Source: SAR324 cluster bacterium
GTDB taxonomy: Bacteria > SAR324 > XYD2-FULL-50-16
DNA length: 32,934 bases
Assembly: GCA_028280735.1 (NCBI GenBank)
Contig: JANQLH010000314.1
Location: forward strand, 1 to 32,934
Reading direction: 5' to 3'
Of the stretch, positions 9,272 to 19,542 are shown in pieces (the stretch's first letter is position 1; each line of letters begins with the position of its first letter). Position numbers and translations under genes: made by a program. The notes under the pieces were generated by a model. It saw only the letters and a program-made list of their open reading frames with translations, searched no databases and was not told the origin of the DNA.

Positions 9272-9708
9272 ACTCTTTTCAGCACGGTTAGTTGTTCCGG
9301 AAACACTTGATCATTAAACAATACGGGAGAAATGCAGAATCCATACAAAGATTGTTCTTTATTTAGTGTCTGAACGGAAAATCGCTAACCCCTTATCCAG
9401 TCTTGTGCCAGATACCGAAACTCAACTTGAAGATTAAGGTGCTGTCAGCTGGCAACATTCAGCATAAAGCATTGAAACTTCAAACAAAAACTGGCTGAAT
9501 GCTGAAAACACTGAACTTCGAGGCATCGAGTTGTCAATAAAGCTTTTATTGGTATGGTTTAAACTGGTTTTCGTTCAGACATTACTTAAGAATAAATTCA
9601 GGAGAAATGGCGAGTCAACACTAATTATCTACCCCATGGCTGGTGGGAAGTCAGACCCGATCCTTTCCCGGTAAAAACCGGATCTGTAAAGCCAAAATGT
9701 CGGAAAGT

Positions 9709-11760
9709 TTAAGCTGGAGGCGGCTCCGTTCGCACCATACGAATCCTTTGGATAATGTAAACGACAGCCACAACAGCGAGGCCGACAAGATACATTCCAT
9801 AACGATGCCCAAACGGGTTTGGTACCCACTTGTTCAGGGCGTTGGGATTAAACAAAATCAATGTTCCGAGCAACAGCAAAGGGACATCATACCATTTGTT
9901 CCGGGTGATAAACCATCCCTGGACAGCGCTGGTGAAACAAAATGCCCCGATAACTGCCATTCCAAATACCAAAAATCCGATCGACCAACTGTTGATGTTG
10001 TGTAAGATCAGATCGGTATTAAACACAAACATAAATGGTATGATGGCGGTTCTCAGGTCGTAAAGAAATCCCTGGATTCCAGTGGGTATCGGTTCCGATC
10101 TGGCAATAGCCGCTGCCGCATAGGAAGCCAACCCGACCGGGGGAGTGTCGTCTGCCAGAATACCAAAATAGAAGCAAAATAGATGGGCGGCAATCAAGGG
10201 AATAAAGAAATTATAAGCAGAGCCGACAGTCACAATGATCGGAGCTGTCAAAGATGCCATAACTATATAAGTGGCAGTAGTCGGCAATCCCATCCCCAGC
10301 ATTAGACTGGCGATGGCGGTAATTAACAACAACAGAAATATGTTTCCTCTTGCCAGTGTTTCCACAATCTGGGTGATCATACCACCGAGACCCATTCCTA
10401 CAATACCTACAATAATACCTGCCGCCGCACATGCCATTCCCACCGACATCATGCCTTTAGCACCAGCCATCAGACCCTCACTAATTATTTGCATACTGTT
10501 TACAAAAGTGTCTTTGAGACTGAATCCTGTGGAATATGACCTCCTTGCTTCCTGGTAAATAATCACTCCAAACAGCAATACTATCGCCCTGAAAGCAGAT
10601 AACTCGGGGGAATGTCTCAGCACGACCAGTTCAAATACCAGCCAACCGATAGGAATCAGGTAGTGGATACCGTTTTTTAATACCTCAAGAAATACGGGCA
10701 AGTCCACTTTGGCGAGTCCCACCATTCCCAACTTACTGGCTTCCAGATGGGTAAGGTAAAACAATGCGAAATAGGAAACGAAGGCCGGGATTGCGGCAGC
10801 TTTAACGACTTCGATATAAGGCACGTTTACGTACTCGGCGATAATAAAAGCGGCTGCACCCATTATCGGCGGCATCAACTGACCATCTGTACTGGCAGCC
10901 ACCTCCACTGCGGCAGCTTTTTTTGGCGGGTATCCGACTTTCTTCATCAAAGGGATTGTAAATGTTCCGGTTGTCACAATATTGGCAATACTGGAGCCGG
11001 ACACCAATCCCGATAGTCCACTGGAAACAACAGCTGCTTTGGCAGGACCTCCTTTGTATTTTCCAAGTGCCGCCATAGCCAGGTTGGTAAAAAACTGACC
11101 CGCCCCGGCTTTGTCAAGCATTGAGCCAAGCAGAACAAATAAAAATACAATGGTTGCAGACACTCCCAACGGGATGCCATAAATGCCTTCCGATGATAAC
11201 GAAATCTGGCTCAGGTATTTAGTCAGAGAGACTCCTCCAAATGCCAGAACGTTTGGCATGTATGGACCCAAAAAGGAATAGGCAGTAAACATCAAGGCAA
11301 TAATCGGTAGTGCCGGACCAATGGATCTGCGAGTTGCCTCCAGTAGAACAACAATCAGCAAGATACCAATAACAATATCCCTGGTAATAGGGCTTCCCGC
11401 CCTTAAAGCCAATCCCTCCCAATCCAGCATGATATAGAGAGCCAAACCTGCCCCCACTGCTGCCAGCAAATAATCATGAAAGGGAACTCGGACGGCGGAG
11501 CCGAAAAACCCTGTTGATTTAGCTGATTTTTTACTAAAGGGGATGCTGAGAAATGTCAGACTCATTGCAAAGGCAAGATGGACCGCTCGCACCTTGATAC
11601 TGTCCAAGATCAAAAAGCTGGCCAGGGAAAGCTGAAACAACGACCAGGCAATGGCAATCGTACCGATTAATACGGCTTCATGCTGCTGTAAATTGCGAAC
11701 CTCTCCCGATTCTTCCCGTAAAATTTCTTCTGCAGATTTCAGATTCTCACTTGTTGCCAT
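9709..11760 (-). CDS. TRAP transporter fused permease subunit (4TM/12TM, DctQM-type, TAXI family)
   Basis: 683 aa, highly hydrophobic; GPAKAAVVSSGLSGLVSGSSIANIVTTGTFTIPLMKKVGYPPKKAAAVEVAASTDGQLMPPIMGAAAFIIAEY and LPTTATYIVMASLTAP are typical of DctM/TRAP fused permeases. Confidence 0.95.
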   Translation of the reverse strand: MATSENLKSAEEILREESGEVRNLQQHEAVLIGTIAIAWSLFQLSLASFLILDSIKVRAVHLAFAMSLTFLSIPFSKKSAKSTGFFGSAVRVPFHDYLLAAVGAGLALYIMLDWEGLALRAGSPITRDIVIGILLIVVLLEATRRSIGPALPIIALMFTAYSFLGPYMPNVLAFGGVSLTKYLSQISLSSEGIYGIPLGVSATIVFLFVLLGSMLDKAGAGQFFTNLAMAALGKYKGGPAKAAVVSSGLSGLVSGSSIANIVTTGTFTIPLMKKVGYPPKKAAAVEVAASTDGQLMPPIMGAAAFIIAEYVNVPYIEVVKAAAIPAFVSYFALFYLTHLEASKLGMVGLAKVDLPVFLEVLKNGIHYLIPIGWLVFELVVLRHSPELSAFRAIVLLFGVIIYQEARRSYSTGFSLKDTFVNSMQIISEGLMAGAKGMMSVGMACAAAGIIVGIVGMGLGGMITQIVETLARGNIFLLLLITAIASLMLGMGLPTTATYIVMASLTAPIIVTVGSAYNFFIPLIAAHLFCFYFGILADDTPPVGLASYAAAAIARSEPIPTGIQGFLYDLRTAIIPFMFVFNTDLILHNINSWSIGFLVFGMAVIGAFCFTSAVQGWFITRNKWYDVPLLLLGTLILFNPNALNKWVPNPFGHRYGMYLVGLAVVAVVYIIQRIRMVRTEPPPA

Positions 11761-11890
11761 GCAACACCTCTATGCGAAGTAGTGTAGGCCGTAACCGGGT
11801 TTGTTACCTAAAACGGCACCTTTGCCGCCGGGGAGATCTATTCACCGAAAGCTTCCCGGTCTCCTCAATTCAAGACATAATCGTTTCATG

Positions 11891-12904
11891 TTACATCAGT
11901 TCAGGATCTATATGCTCAGTCAAGCCGGCTTCCTTATAATATTTCAGAGCTCCGGGATGCAGAGGTGCGGAAAGACCCTGCAACATGTTTTCCTTGGTGA
12001 GTACCTGGTAAGCAGGATGCAGTTGCTTGAAATCCTCAAAGTTGTCAAAAACTTCTTTTGTGATTGCATAAACAATTTGCTCATCTACATTTACAGAAGT
12101 TACAAAAGTAGCCTTGACGCCAAATGAGGCAATATCTTCATTATTTGTTGCATTGGGATAAAGTGCACTGGGTATCACGGATTTAGCGTAATACGGAAAC
12201 TTTTTAATCAAATTATCAAGTTCCGGTCCTTGAATCGGAATAATGGTCACTTTGATTCTGCCTGATGTCGCTTCCTTAATATTTCCATTGGGATGCCCGA
12301 CCGTATAAAAGAAAGCATCCAGTTTTTCATCTTGAATCAACCCGGGAGCCTCGACTGCTTTCACGTATTCCGCATTCAAATCTTTTTCACCAATACCAAA
12401 AGCCTGCAAAGCATCTTGAGAATTACCCAACTGCCCGGAACCAGGGTTTCCAAGATTAACACGTTTATCTTTCAAATCCTTCATTGACCGAATGTTTGAT
12501 CGGGAGGCCGCAATTAACGTAATGCTTTCCGGATGGATCGAAAAAACGGAACGCAAATCTTTTTGAGGACCTTTTTCCTTCCACTCTTTTTCCCCGTGAA
12601 TCGCCTGATACTGCCTGTCAGACTGGGCAACACCGAACTGCAGGTCACCGCTGATGACAGCATTGATATTGTAAACCGATCCGCCTGTTGATTCCACGGT
12701 GGCTTTTATTTGGTACTGATCGAATTTCTTGTTCACAATTCTGCTAATGGCACCGCCTGTGGGATAATACACGCCCGTCACTCCTCCGGTACCTATCGTC
12801 ACGAAAGTTGGTCCTTTAGCCGCATCCTTTTGGGTGTCACAACCAATAAACATCAATAACGCTGAAATCAGGATTGGAATAATTATTGTAAATGTTCGCT
12901 TCAT
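11891..12904 (-). CDS. TAXI family TRAP transporter solute-binding receptor, predicted lipoprotein
   Basis: MKRTFTIIIPILISALLMFIGCDTQKD lipobox; VTIGTGGVTGVYYPTGGAISRIVNK is the TAXI hallmark. Start chosen at ATG 12904, preceded by GAGGAGGA, rather than the longer ORF start at 12970. Confidence 0.93.
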   Translation of the reverse strand: MKRTFTIIIPILISALLMFIGCDTQKDAAKGPTFVTIGTGGVTGVYYPTGGAISRIVNKKFDQYQIKATVESTGGSVYNINAVISGDLQFGVAQSDRQYQAIHGEKEWKEKGPQKDLRSVFSIHPESITLIAASRSNIRSMKDLKDKRVNLGNPGSGQLGNSQDALQAFGIGEKDLNAEYVKAVEAPGLIQDEKLDAFFYTVGHPNGNIKEATSGRIKVTIIPIQGPELDNLIKKFPYYAKSVIPSALYPNATNNEDIASFGVKATFVTSVNVDEQIVYAITKEVFDNFEDFKQLHPAYQVLTKENMLQGLSAPLHPGALKYYKEAGLTEHIDPELM

Positions 12905-13178
12905 GATTCCTCCTCTAAAATGGCGGGTTGAGTGCAAACTAAAAACGGTTTTTCCGTGTGCCTTCCACAAAGTATGGAATGGAACTTGAGGTTAGACCAT
13001 CAAAAGCGGTTTTTGCAATGAAAAACTATTATTTAATCAATGCACTACTTGCTTCTTGAACCAATGATTTCGGAGTAAAAGCAGATGGTCGCTATGACGG
13101 GGAGGTTTGATTTTGCAGAAAAGGACAGGATGTTATATCTCCGGATCACTGGGACCGGTTTCAGGATTTTAATGGGAG

Positions 13179-14486
13179 TTAATGTCTGATGACATCCATG
13201 AAAGCCGAAACGGAAAAAACTGCTTTCCCCAACCCGGGCTCACCATATCCCGGTGGTGAAGGTAATTGGTATTTCTCCATTGTGTCCCGCCAGACTTTGA
13301 GGAGTTTGACATAATATTCTAATGGAGGCGTGTCCTGCTTTCCAAGATGGGCAAGAGGTTCCAGGCACCAGGTCGTAAACCGGGGTAAAATTGATCGGGA
13401 CATAAAATAATCAAGACCTTGGCTTGTCGATGCAACCGCATCGTCAATGTCTTTGAAGCCATCCGGCTGCGAAAGCTCCACCCCCGCTACAAAGTTCGGT
13501 ATCACATTCTGCGGTCCAAATACCTCCGCCGACTCAACGATTCGCTTCATCCACTCTTCCCATCCGACATATCGCTGTTTTCCCGGACAGAGGATCTTGA
13601 AGAGCCTTTCATCCCAAATTTCATAATTCGGATGATAAATATCCACTCCGCCCTCTTCCTTCAAACGCCGACAATCATCCTGTTTAAATGCTTCCACCAC
13701 AGTTTTGACAATCCAGCGATCCTGGAAAGTTTCCTTAATGGCCCTGGCATACTGAAGATAAAAATCCACTTCATCTTTACCCGTCAGCCGGCTCGTAACA
13801 CTTCCTCCCGTGATGGTAATTGCTTTGGAAACCGAGTCTTTTTCATGAATGTGCCCCAGTGCTTCAAGAATATCTTCTATTTGTTTGACACCTGTGTATT
13901 CTCTTCCCGCTTTTCGTTGCTGACGATAATTCTCGTTTATATCACAAAACTGGCACTCTTCATCCCGGCCCCAGTACTGACAAAGGCGAAAAACCGTGAG
14001 ATAAACAAGGTAGCCCCATTCCAATACAGGTGCAATTTGAGAGATGGTCTTTCCGCTTTTTAGAGTCGAGTTGTAAAACTCAGGGACCGGATGAAAATCA
14101 ACTTCGGCTAGTATCGTACCTTCACAGCTCAAAACCAGTTGCCCTGAATGGATTTCCACCAGGTAGGGACTAGCCGGATTCAGCCTGACACTGAAGATCG
14201 TCGGCTTCAAGTCATGATCACCACCAAAAAAGCGGACTTCCTCCGGGGCATGAAGCAGATACTCTCCTTCCTGTTTCAAGTCTTCAAGGGTGACCAGATC
14301 AAAACTGAAGATAAAATAATCCTTTGGTTTGTAACCTGAGGCAACGCAAAGACTATCCTTTGAGAAACGGACTCCCAACCTTAAAACATCTTGCTTAATC
14401 ACTGCTTCAAGAGGAATATCCGGGATTTCGCTGTTCAGTCTGTTGATTTCTTTTAAGTAATATGAATCGGACTGTTGGAATACCAT
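13179..14486 (-). CDS. Radical SAM protein with CX8CX2C cluster motif
   Basis: 435 aa; LCQYWGRDEECQFCDINEN followed by AITITGGSVTS (glycine-rich SAM motif). Confidence 0.8.
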   Translation of the reverse strand: MVFQQSDSYYLKEINRLNSEIPDIPLEAVIKQDVLRLGVRFSKDSLCVASGYKPKDYFIFSFDLVTLEDLKQEGEYLLHAPEEVRFFGGDHDLKPTIFSVRLNPASPYLVEIHSGQLVLSCEGTILAEVDFHPVPEFYNSTLKSGKTISQIAPVLEWGYLVYLTVFRLCQYWGRDEECQFCDINENYRQQRKAGREYTGVKQIEDILEALGHIHEKDSVSKAITITGGSVTSRLTGKDEVDFYLQYARAIKETFQDRWIVKTVVEAFKQDDCRRLKEEGGVDIYHPNYEIWDERLFKILCPGKQRYVGWEEWMKRIVESAEVFGPQNVIPNFVAGVELSQPDGFKDIDDAVASTSQGLDYFMSRSILPRFTTWCLEPLAHLGKQDTPPLEYYVKLLKVWRDTMEKYQLPSPPGYGEPGLGKAVFSVSAFMDVIRH

Positions 14487-14507
14487 TGCTCGCTACCCTT
14501 GATATAC

Positions 14508-15359
14508 TTAACCAAATGCCTGGGCCAGGCCTTCTTTGTATGTTGGGAAATTTAAGGAGAATTCTGTTGTTTCTATTAACAATTGATTGCTAATCTTTCG
14601 ATCGGGTTGTGTGAGATTAAACTTCCTGGTCTGAAAATCGGTTCGGTACTCAATGGTAAGATCACTGTTTGCCGGAAAAAAAGCTTGATTTACCAGCCAG
14701 TCAGCAACATTTTTTGTTGTCTCACTTTCCAGGTCTATGGCATTGATAATTTTTGGGAAATTATCAGATGTGATTGCTTTGTCAGCAAGCCGGGCCAGGT
14801 CATGAACATGAATCCGATGAATTGGCTGTTTCCCCATGGGAACCGGTTTGCCTGCAAGTATTCGATGGCCGATGTTCCTTTCTTTGCCATAGATGGCACC
14901 GGGACGGATAATTGTCGTGTTAAAATGCTCAGCCAGTATGGTTTCCGTCAACAACCTTAGTTCGCCTTTAAGACTGTCACAGTCAAACCGGCTTGATTCC
15001 CTCCAGACGCCCGGTTGATTGGGATAAACCCCTGTACTGGAAATATATACACAACGGCAGATATCCGGTCGATGGTTTCGCATCCAATCACACCAGTTTA
15101 TCAAATGCCGTCTTTCTTTTTCAATGTCTTCGCTGGTAGGGGGAATCGTTATAATCAGAATTGAATTGTCATTCGGCAAATTCGACCAAGTCGCGGGATC
15201 ATTCCAGCGAAAAATGACACTTTGAGGTGATGAACTCTCCTGATCGTTAATTTCTTCGGTGTGCTGCCTGGTAACCCACACATCAGCATGGGCTTCCAGG
15301 ATGTTCTTCAGTTCCTTGCCCAGGTATCCAAATCCAAGAATACCGATGTTAAGCCTCAT
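14508..15359 (-). CDS. NAD(P)-dependent epimerase/SDR-family protein
   Basis: MRLNIGILGFGYLGKEL Rossmann motif, YISSTGVYPNQPG, TTIIRPGAIYGKERN. Internal ATG at 15359 avoids overlap with the upstream gene. Confidence 0.85.
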   Translation of the reverse strand: MRLNIGILGFGYLGKELKNILEAHADVWVTRQHTEEINDQESSSPQSVIFRWNDPATWSNLPNDNSILIITIPPTSEDIEKERRHLINWCDWMRNHRPDICRCVYISSTGVYPNQPGVWRESSRFDCDSLKGELRLLTETILAEHFNTTIIRPGAIYGKERNIGHRILAGKPVPMGKQPIHRIHVHDLARLADKAITSDNFPKIINAIDLESETTKNVADWLVNQAFFPANSDLTIEYRTDFQTRKFNLTQPDRKISNQLLIETTEFSLNFPTYKEGLAQAFG

Positions 15360-15369
15360 GGTATTCCCG

Positions 15370-16065
15370 TTACTTGATTTCAAGCAATTCTATGTCAAAT
15401 ATCAAAGTGGAGTTAGGACCGATTACCGGACCGGCACTTCTTGATCCATAAGCCAATTCTGACGGAATATACAATTTCCATTTGGCACCCGTTTTCATCA
15501 ACTGCAGTGCTTCAGTCCAACCTTTTATAACGCCGTTGACCGGGAACGTTGCGGGTTTACCTCTCTTGTATGAGCTATCAAACACTTTTCCATCGATCAA
15601 GGTGCCTTCATAGTTCGTAACGACTGTATCCGTAGCTTTCGGTGTCGCTCCGGTACCTTTTCTGATAATTTCGTATTGCAGACCACTCGGTAGGGTAACA
15701 ACGCCTTTTTTCTTTTTGTTCTCAGCCAAAAACATTTCACCGGCAGTTTTGTTCTTGCCCGATGCTTCCGCATCGGCTTGCTGCTTTTTCGCCATCATGT
15801 TTTTCTGCAAATTGGTCATGACTTCCCTGATCTGTTCCTGGGTTAACAGGGGATTTGCACCTTTGAGGGCATCTTCGACTCCCTTTAACAGGGTGTTTGT
15901 ATCGATGTCGAGACCCTGCTGTTTAAAATTGTTTCCCAAACTCAAACCTATACTGTAACTTACCTTCTGCTTTTCAGTGATCAGTTGCTTAATTTCTTTG
16001 GCAAATGCGGAGGTTGTTGCAAAAAATAACGCTGTTGACAGCACCGCCAAGGTTTTGATTTTCAT
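15370..16065 (-). CDS. FKBP-type peptidyl-prolyl cis-trans isomerase, exported (Mip/FkpA-like)
   Basis: 231 aa; signal peptide, N-terminal dimerisation-type helices (KQKVSYSIGLSLGNNFKQQGLDID), LPSGLQYEIIRKGTGATPKATDTVVTNYEGTLIDGKVFDSSYKRGKPATFPVNGVIKGWTEALQLM. Confidence 0.95.
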   Translation of the reverse strand: MKIKTLAVLSTALFFATTSAFAKEIKQLITEKQKVSYSIGLSLGNNFKQQGLDIDTNTLLKGVEDALKGANPLLTQEQIREVMTNLQKNMMAKKQQADAEASGKNKTAGEMFLAENKKKKGVVTLPSGLQYEIIRKGTGATPKATDTVVTNYEGTLIDGKVFDSSYKRGKPATFPVNGVIKGWTEALQLMKTGAKWKLYIPSELAYGSRSAGPVIGPNSTLIFDIELLEIK

Positions 16066-16121
16066 TGTGTTCCTTTGTTGGTAAATTTTAATACAAGAGC
16101 CGGCCTAGTTTGAGTACCGAC

Positions 16122-17138
16122 TTAAGATGAAGAGGAAAATCGGGTGTTTTTATCACTAATCAATACTTCGCACATTAATAACAGAATGGCGACACCCAGG
16201 AAAAACTGAAATAGCTCGCTCCAGATTCTGGATTCCTTGGACTCCGTCTCTCTTTTTTCTGCCACTGCAATGTAATCCCGATAAAGATCTGCCAGATCCA
16301 CCAGGTTGGTTCTCACGGGAACAAAAATCCCATGACTCACCTCGGCAATTTTTTTGAGGGTGGATTCGTCCAATTTGCTTTTGACTGTTTGGTTCTGATG
16401 TTTCAATAAATTATAAGAACCGGCATCTCTAATAGGTATATTCGACCCATCCGGATCACCCAACCCAACAGTGTGAATTCTTATTCCGCGTTTCGCTGCC
16501 GCTTGGGCTGCCTCTACCGGAAATGACTCGTGATCTTCTCCGTCAGTGATGATGATGATATCACGATACTTATTGTCCTGGTCGTAAAACAGGCGATCGG
16601 AAACCGTTCGAATGGCATCACCAAGCAGCGTTCCACCACGGCTTACATCATTCGGACCAATATTGTTCAAGACATTCAAAAAATAGTTGTAATCCAGGGT
16701 CAGAGGCGACTTTATGGCTGTTGACCCCGCAAAAACCAGTAGGCCGATCCTGTCTCCTTCCAATATCGATACAACATCGGAGATTATCTGTCTGGCTCTG
16801 CCCAATCGGTTCGGTTTCAAATCTTCAGCCAGCATACTCCTTGAAACGTCAACAACGAACACAAGATCTCTTCCTCTTTTTGTTACTGTTTTTTCCACTG
16901 GATTGCCCTGGGGACGCATAAGAGTGAACACCAGGAAAAGTGAGGCAAACAGAAGCAATACCTGTTTTGTCAGTCGCTTGGAGGCACTAACTGATGAGAT
17001 CAACCCCGGAAGCATCTGTCGGCCGGCAAATCGAATCAACAGCCTGTTTTTACGAAACCAACTGTAATAAAAGAGAATTCCAAGCAAGGGAATTACCCCT
17101 AACCAAGCCGAATATTCAATGTAAGCAAATTGAAACAT
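16122..17138 (-). CDS. BatA-like von Willebrand factor A domain membrane protein
   Basis: 338 aa; VVDVSRSMLAEDLKPNRLGRARQ MIDAS motif, IIITDGEDHES, two N-terminal TM segments and one C-terminal. Confidence 0.9.
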   Translation of the reverse strand: MFQFAYIEYSAWLGVIPLLGILFYYSWFRKNRLLIRFAGRQMLPGLISSVSASKRLTKQVLLLFASLFLVFTLMRPQGNPVEKTVTKRGRDLVFVVDVSRSMLAEDLKPNRLGRARQIISDVVSILEGDRIGLLVFAGSTAIKSPLTLDYNYFLNVLNNIGPNDVSRGGTLLGDAIRTVSDRLFYDQDNKYRDIIIITDGEDHESFPVEAAQAAAKRGIRIHTVGLGDPDGSNIPIRDAGSYNLLKHQNQTVKSKLDESTLKKIAEVSHGIFVPVRTNLVDLADLYRDYIAVAEKRETESKESRIWSELFQFFLGVAILLLMCEVLISDKNTRFSSSS

Positions 17139-17546
17139 GATTTACCTAAACCGCTATCTTATATTAGCTACCGGAGATCTTTCTTAACAAGCTTGAAATG
17201 CGTGAACCTGACTGTCTATTGTGAACCGGATTAATGCCTGTGAATCCAAAGCTTTCCTGTCCCTGTTTTCATCGGTAAAGTTTAAGTTCGTATCAAAATA
17301 AGCCAAATCAGTCCACAACCATTGTATTCAAAGCACGTTCCGTTCAAAGTATAGATTGCAAGAGTTTTGGGTATCATATATATTGTTTGATTATGACAAT
17401 AAGGATAGACCGGCGTTAACCCTTTGCCGGGATTACTAAACCAATACAGCGCCATCAGTATTATTCATAAATCAACATTCAAGCTCTTTGTGTTTGATCT
17501 TACCTCAACCATACCCATCGACGATCCCAATAACGAAGAACAGACA

Positions 17547-18131
17547 ATGACTATTGAACTGAATAAAAATGCCGAAGAGGAGAAGGAGAACTCTTTCGCT
17601 GACGAACTCATGGAAACCAGAACCATCATTATTTCCGGTTCTGTTGACAGCAAACTGGCCGATAAGATTATCAAACAACTACTGGTTCTGGAAAAAAAAG
17701 ACCCGAAAAAGAAGATTATTATTTTTATTAATTCGCCGGGTGGAGAGGTTTACAGCGGATTTGCCATTTACGATATGATAAAAATGATCTCTTGCCCTGT
17801 TGTCACTGTAGTCATGGGTCTGGCTGCCAGTATGGGATCCATTCTTTCGCTGGCTGGAGACGACGGCAAACGCTATGCCTTTCCCAATGCCAAAGTAATG
17901 ATCCACCAACCTTTGCTCGCCGGTGCTGAAGGACAAACAACCGATTTGGAAATACACTCCAAAAACATCGTTAAGACCAGAAAGGAGATTGCCGATCTCT
18001 ATGCCTCGGTTACAGGAAAGGGTTCGGAGGAGATCTTAAAAGACATCGATCGCGATCATTGGTTATCGGCTAAAGAAGCAGTCAAATACGGATTAATCGA
18101 TAAAATTGTTACCAAACGTTCGCAGCTGTAA
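17547..18131 (+). CDS. clpP: ATP-dependent Clp protease proteolytic subunit
   Basis: FINSPGGEVYSGFAIYDMIKMI, GLAASMGSILSLAG (Ser), VMIHQPL (His), ClpP-like C-terminus. Start placed at ATG 17547; the ORF stays open upstream to 17424. Confidence 0.93.
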   Translation: MTIELNKNAEEEKENSFADELMETRTIIISGSVDSKLADKIIKQLLVLEKKDPKKKIIIFINSPGGEVYSGFAIYDMIKMISCPVVTVVMGLAASMGSILSLAGDDGKRYAFPNAKVMIHQPLLAGAEGQTTDLEIHSKNIVKTRKEIADLYASVTGKGSEEILKDIDRDHWLSAKEAVKYGLIDKIVTKRSQL

Positions 18132-18180
18132 TTAATTTTCTATTGGGAACCCGAACTAATATTTAAATCAAAGGCGAATA

Positions 18181-19506
18181 ATGAAGGTCAGTGTGTTTGG
18201 CAGCGGGTACGTGGGACTGGTTGCCGGAGCTTGTTTTGCAGAAAGTGGAAATGAAGTCATCTGCGTTGATATCGACGAGAAAAAGATTGAAAAGTTGAAC
18301 AACGGAATCATCCCTATCTACGAACCGGGTCTTGAGGAGATGATCAAGAGAAACGTCAGGCAGCGTCGTCTGATTTTTACCACCGACATGGAACAGGCAG
18401 TTAAATCATCCCTCTTCAACTTCATTGCTGTTGGCACCCCACCGGATGAAGATGGCAGCGCAGACCTGAAACATGTCCTGGCTGTCGCCAAAACAATCGG
18501 AACTCATATGGAAGAATTCAAGGTCATTGTCGACAAGTCTACAGTGCCCGTGGGAACCGCGGAAAAAGTCCGGGAGACGATAAAGTCAGTCTTATTGGAA
18601 AGAGGCGCCGAACTTGAGTTTGATGTGGTTTCCAATCCGGAATTCCTCAGGGAAGGTGCGGCAATCAATGATTTTATGCAGCCTGACAGGGTCGTAATCG
18701 GAACGGACAATCCCCGGACAACCGCTTTAATGAATGAGTTGTATTCGCCCTATATGAAGACCAAGGATCGGTTAATTGCCATGGATATCAAAAGTGCCGA
18801 GATGACGAAATATGCCGCCAATTCCATGCTGGCCGCCAAAATCTCATTTATGAATGAAATCTCACTCTTGTGCGAAAAGGTCGGCGCAAATGTAGACATG
18901 GTCAGAATCGGAATCGGAACCGATAATCGAATCGGTCCCAGCTTTCTCTTCCCGGGTATCGGCTACGGAGGATCATGTTTTCCTAAAGACGTGCAGGCTT
19001 TGATCCGCACCGGAAATGAAAACCAATGCAAAATGGATCTGCTTCAAGCGGTGGAGCAGGTTAACAATAACCAAAAACACCACTTGCTTGACTTAATAGA
19101 AGAGGAATACGGCAGCGATCTCAACGGTAAAACATTCGCCACCTGGGGATTAGCCTTCAAACCTCAGACAGACGATATGCGAGAGGCTCCTTCCAGGGTT
19201 ATTATCGATGGCTTGTTAGCCAAGGGTGCAAGAATCGTTGCCAGTGACCCGGCGGCCATTGAAACAGCAAGAGTTATTTGGCAAGACCAAATTGAATACC
19301 AGGAATATTACTACGACGCCCTGGTAGATGCTGATGCACTGCTGATATTGACTGAATGGAATGATTTTAGAAGACCGGATTTCAACCGTATCAAGGATTT
19401 ACTTAAACATCCCGTGGTATTCGACGGTAGAAATATTTATGATCCGCAAAAAATGAGATCCCTGGGTTTTAAGTATTTTAGTATCGGGCGACCCAACGGC
19501 CAATAA
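18181..19506 (+). CDS. ugd: UDP-glucose 6-dehydrogenase
   Basis: 441 aa; [69 protein letters not shown]. Confidence 0.97.
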   Translation: MKVSVFGSGYVGLVAGACFAESGNEVICVDIDEKKIEKLNNGIIPIYEPGLEEMIKRNVRQRRLIFTTDMEQAVKSSLFNFIAVGTPPDEDGSADLKHVLAVAKTIGTHMEEFKVIVDKSTVPVGTAEKVRETIKSVLLERGAELEFDVVSNPEFLREGAAINDFMQPDRVVIGTDNPRTTALMNELYSPYMKTKDRLIAMDIKSAEMTKYAANSMLAAKISFMNEISLLCEKVGANVDMVRIGIGTDNRIGPSFLFPGIGYGGSCFPKDVQALIRTGNENQCKMDLLQAVEQVNNNQKHHLLDLIEEEYGSDLNGKTFATWGLAFKPQTDDMREAPSRVIIDGLLAKGARIVASDPAAIETARVIWQDQIEYQEYYYDALVDADALLILTEWNDFRRPDFNRIKDLLKHPVVFDGRNIYDPQKMRSLGFKYFSIGRPNGQ

Positions 19507-19542
19507 ACCCAATTTCCCTGTAACCATAACCAATCACCATCC

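Noticed and set aside
9440-9515. Imperfect inverted/direct repeats in the 9272-9708 gap (TTCAGCAT ... ATGCTGAA)
   Set aside because: Only 8-bp arms with a long loop, no T run or matching ends; insufficient to call a mobile element or ncRNA.
9643-10063. Plus-strand ORFs (120 aa and 77 aa) antisense to the TRAP permease
   Set aside because: They lie almost entirely within the strongly supported minus-strand permease, show no recognisable motifs and look like shadow ORFs.
13419-14063. 214-aa plus-strand ORF antisense to the radical SAM gene
   Set aside because: Overlaps the motif-bearing CxxC region on the opposite strand; composition looks like shadow translation.
17410-17430. CCGGC...GCCGG hairpin upstream of clpP and the 41-aa N-terminal extension of the clpP ORF
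   Set aside because: Only a 5-bp stem, and the extension lacks ClpP similarity; taken as untranslated leader.
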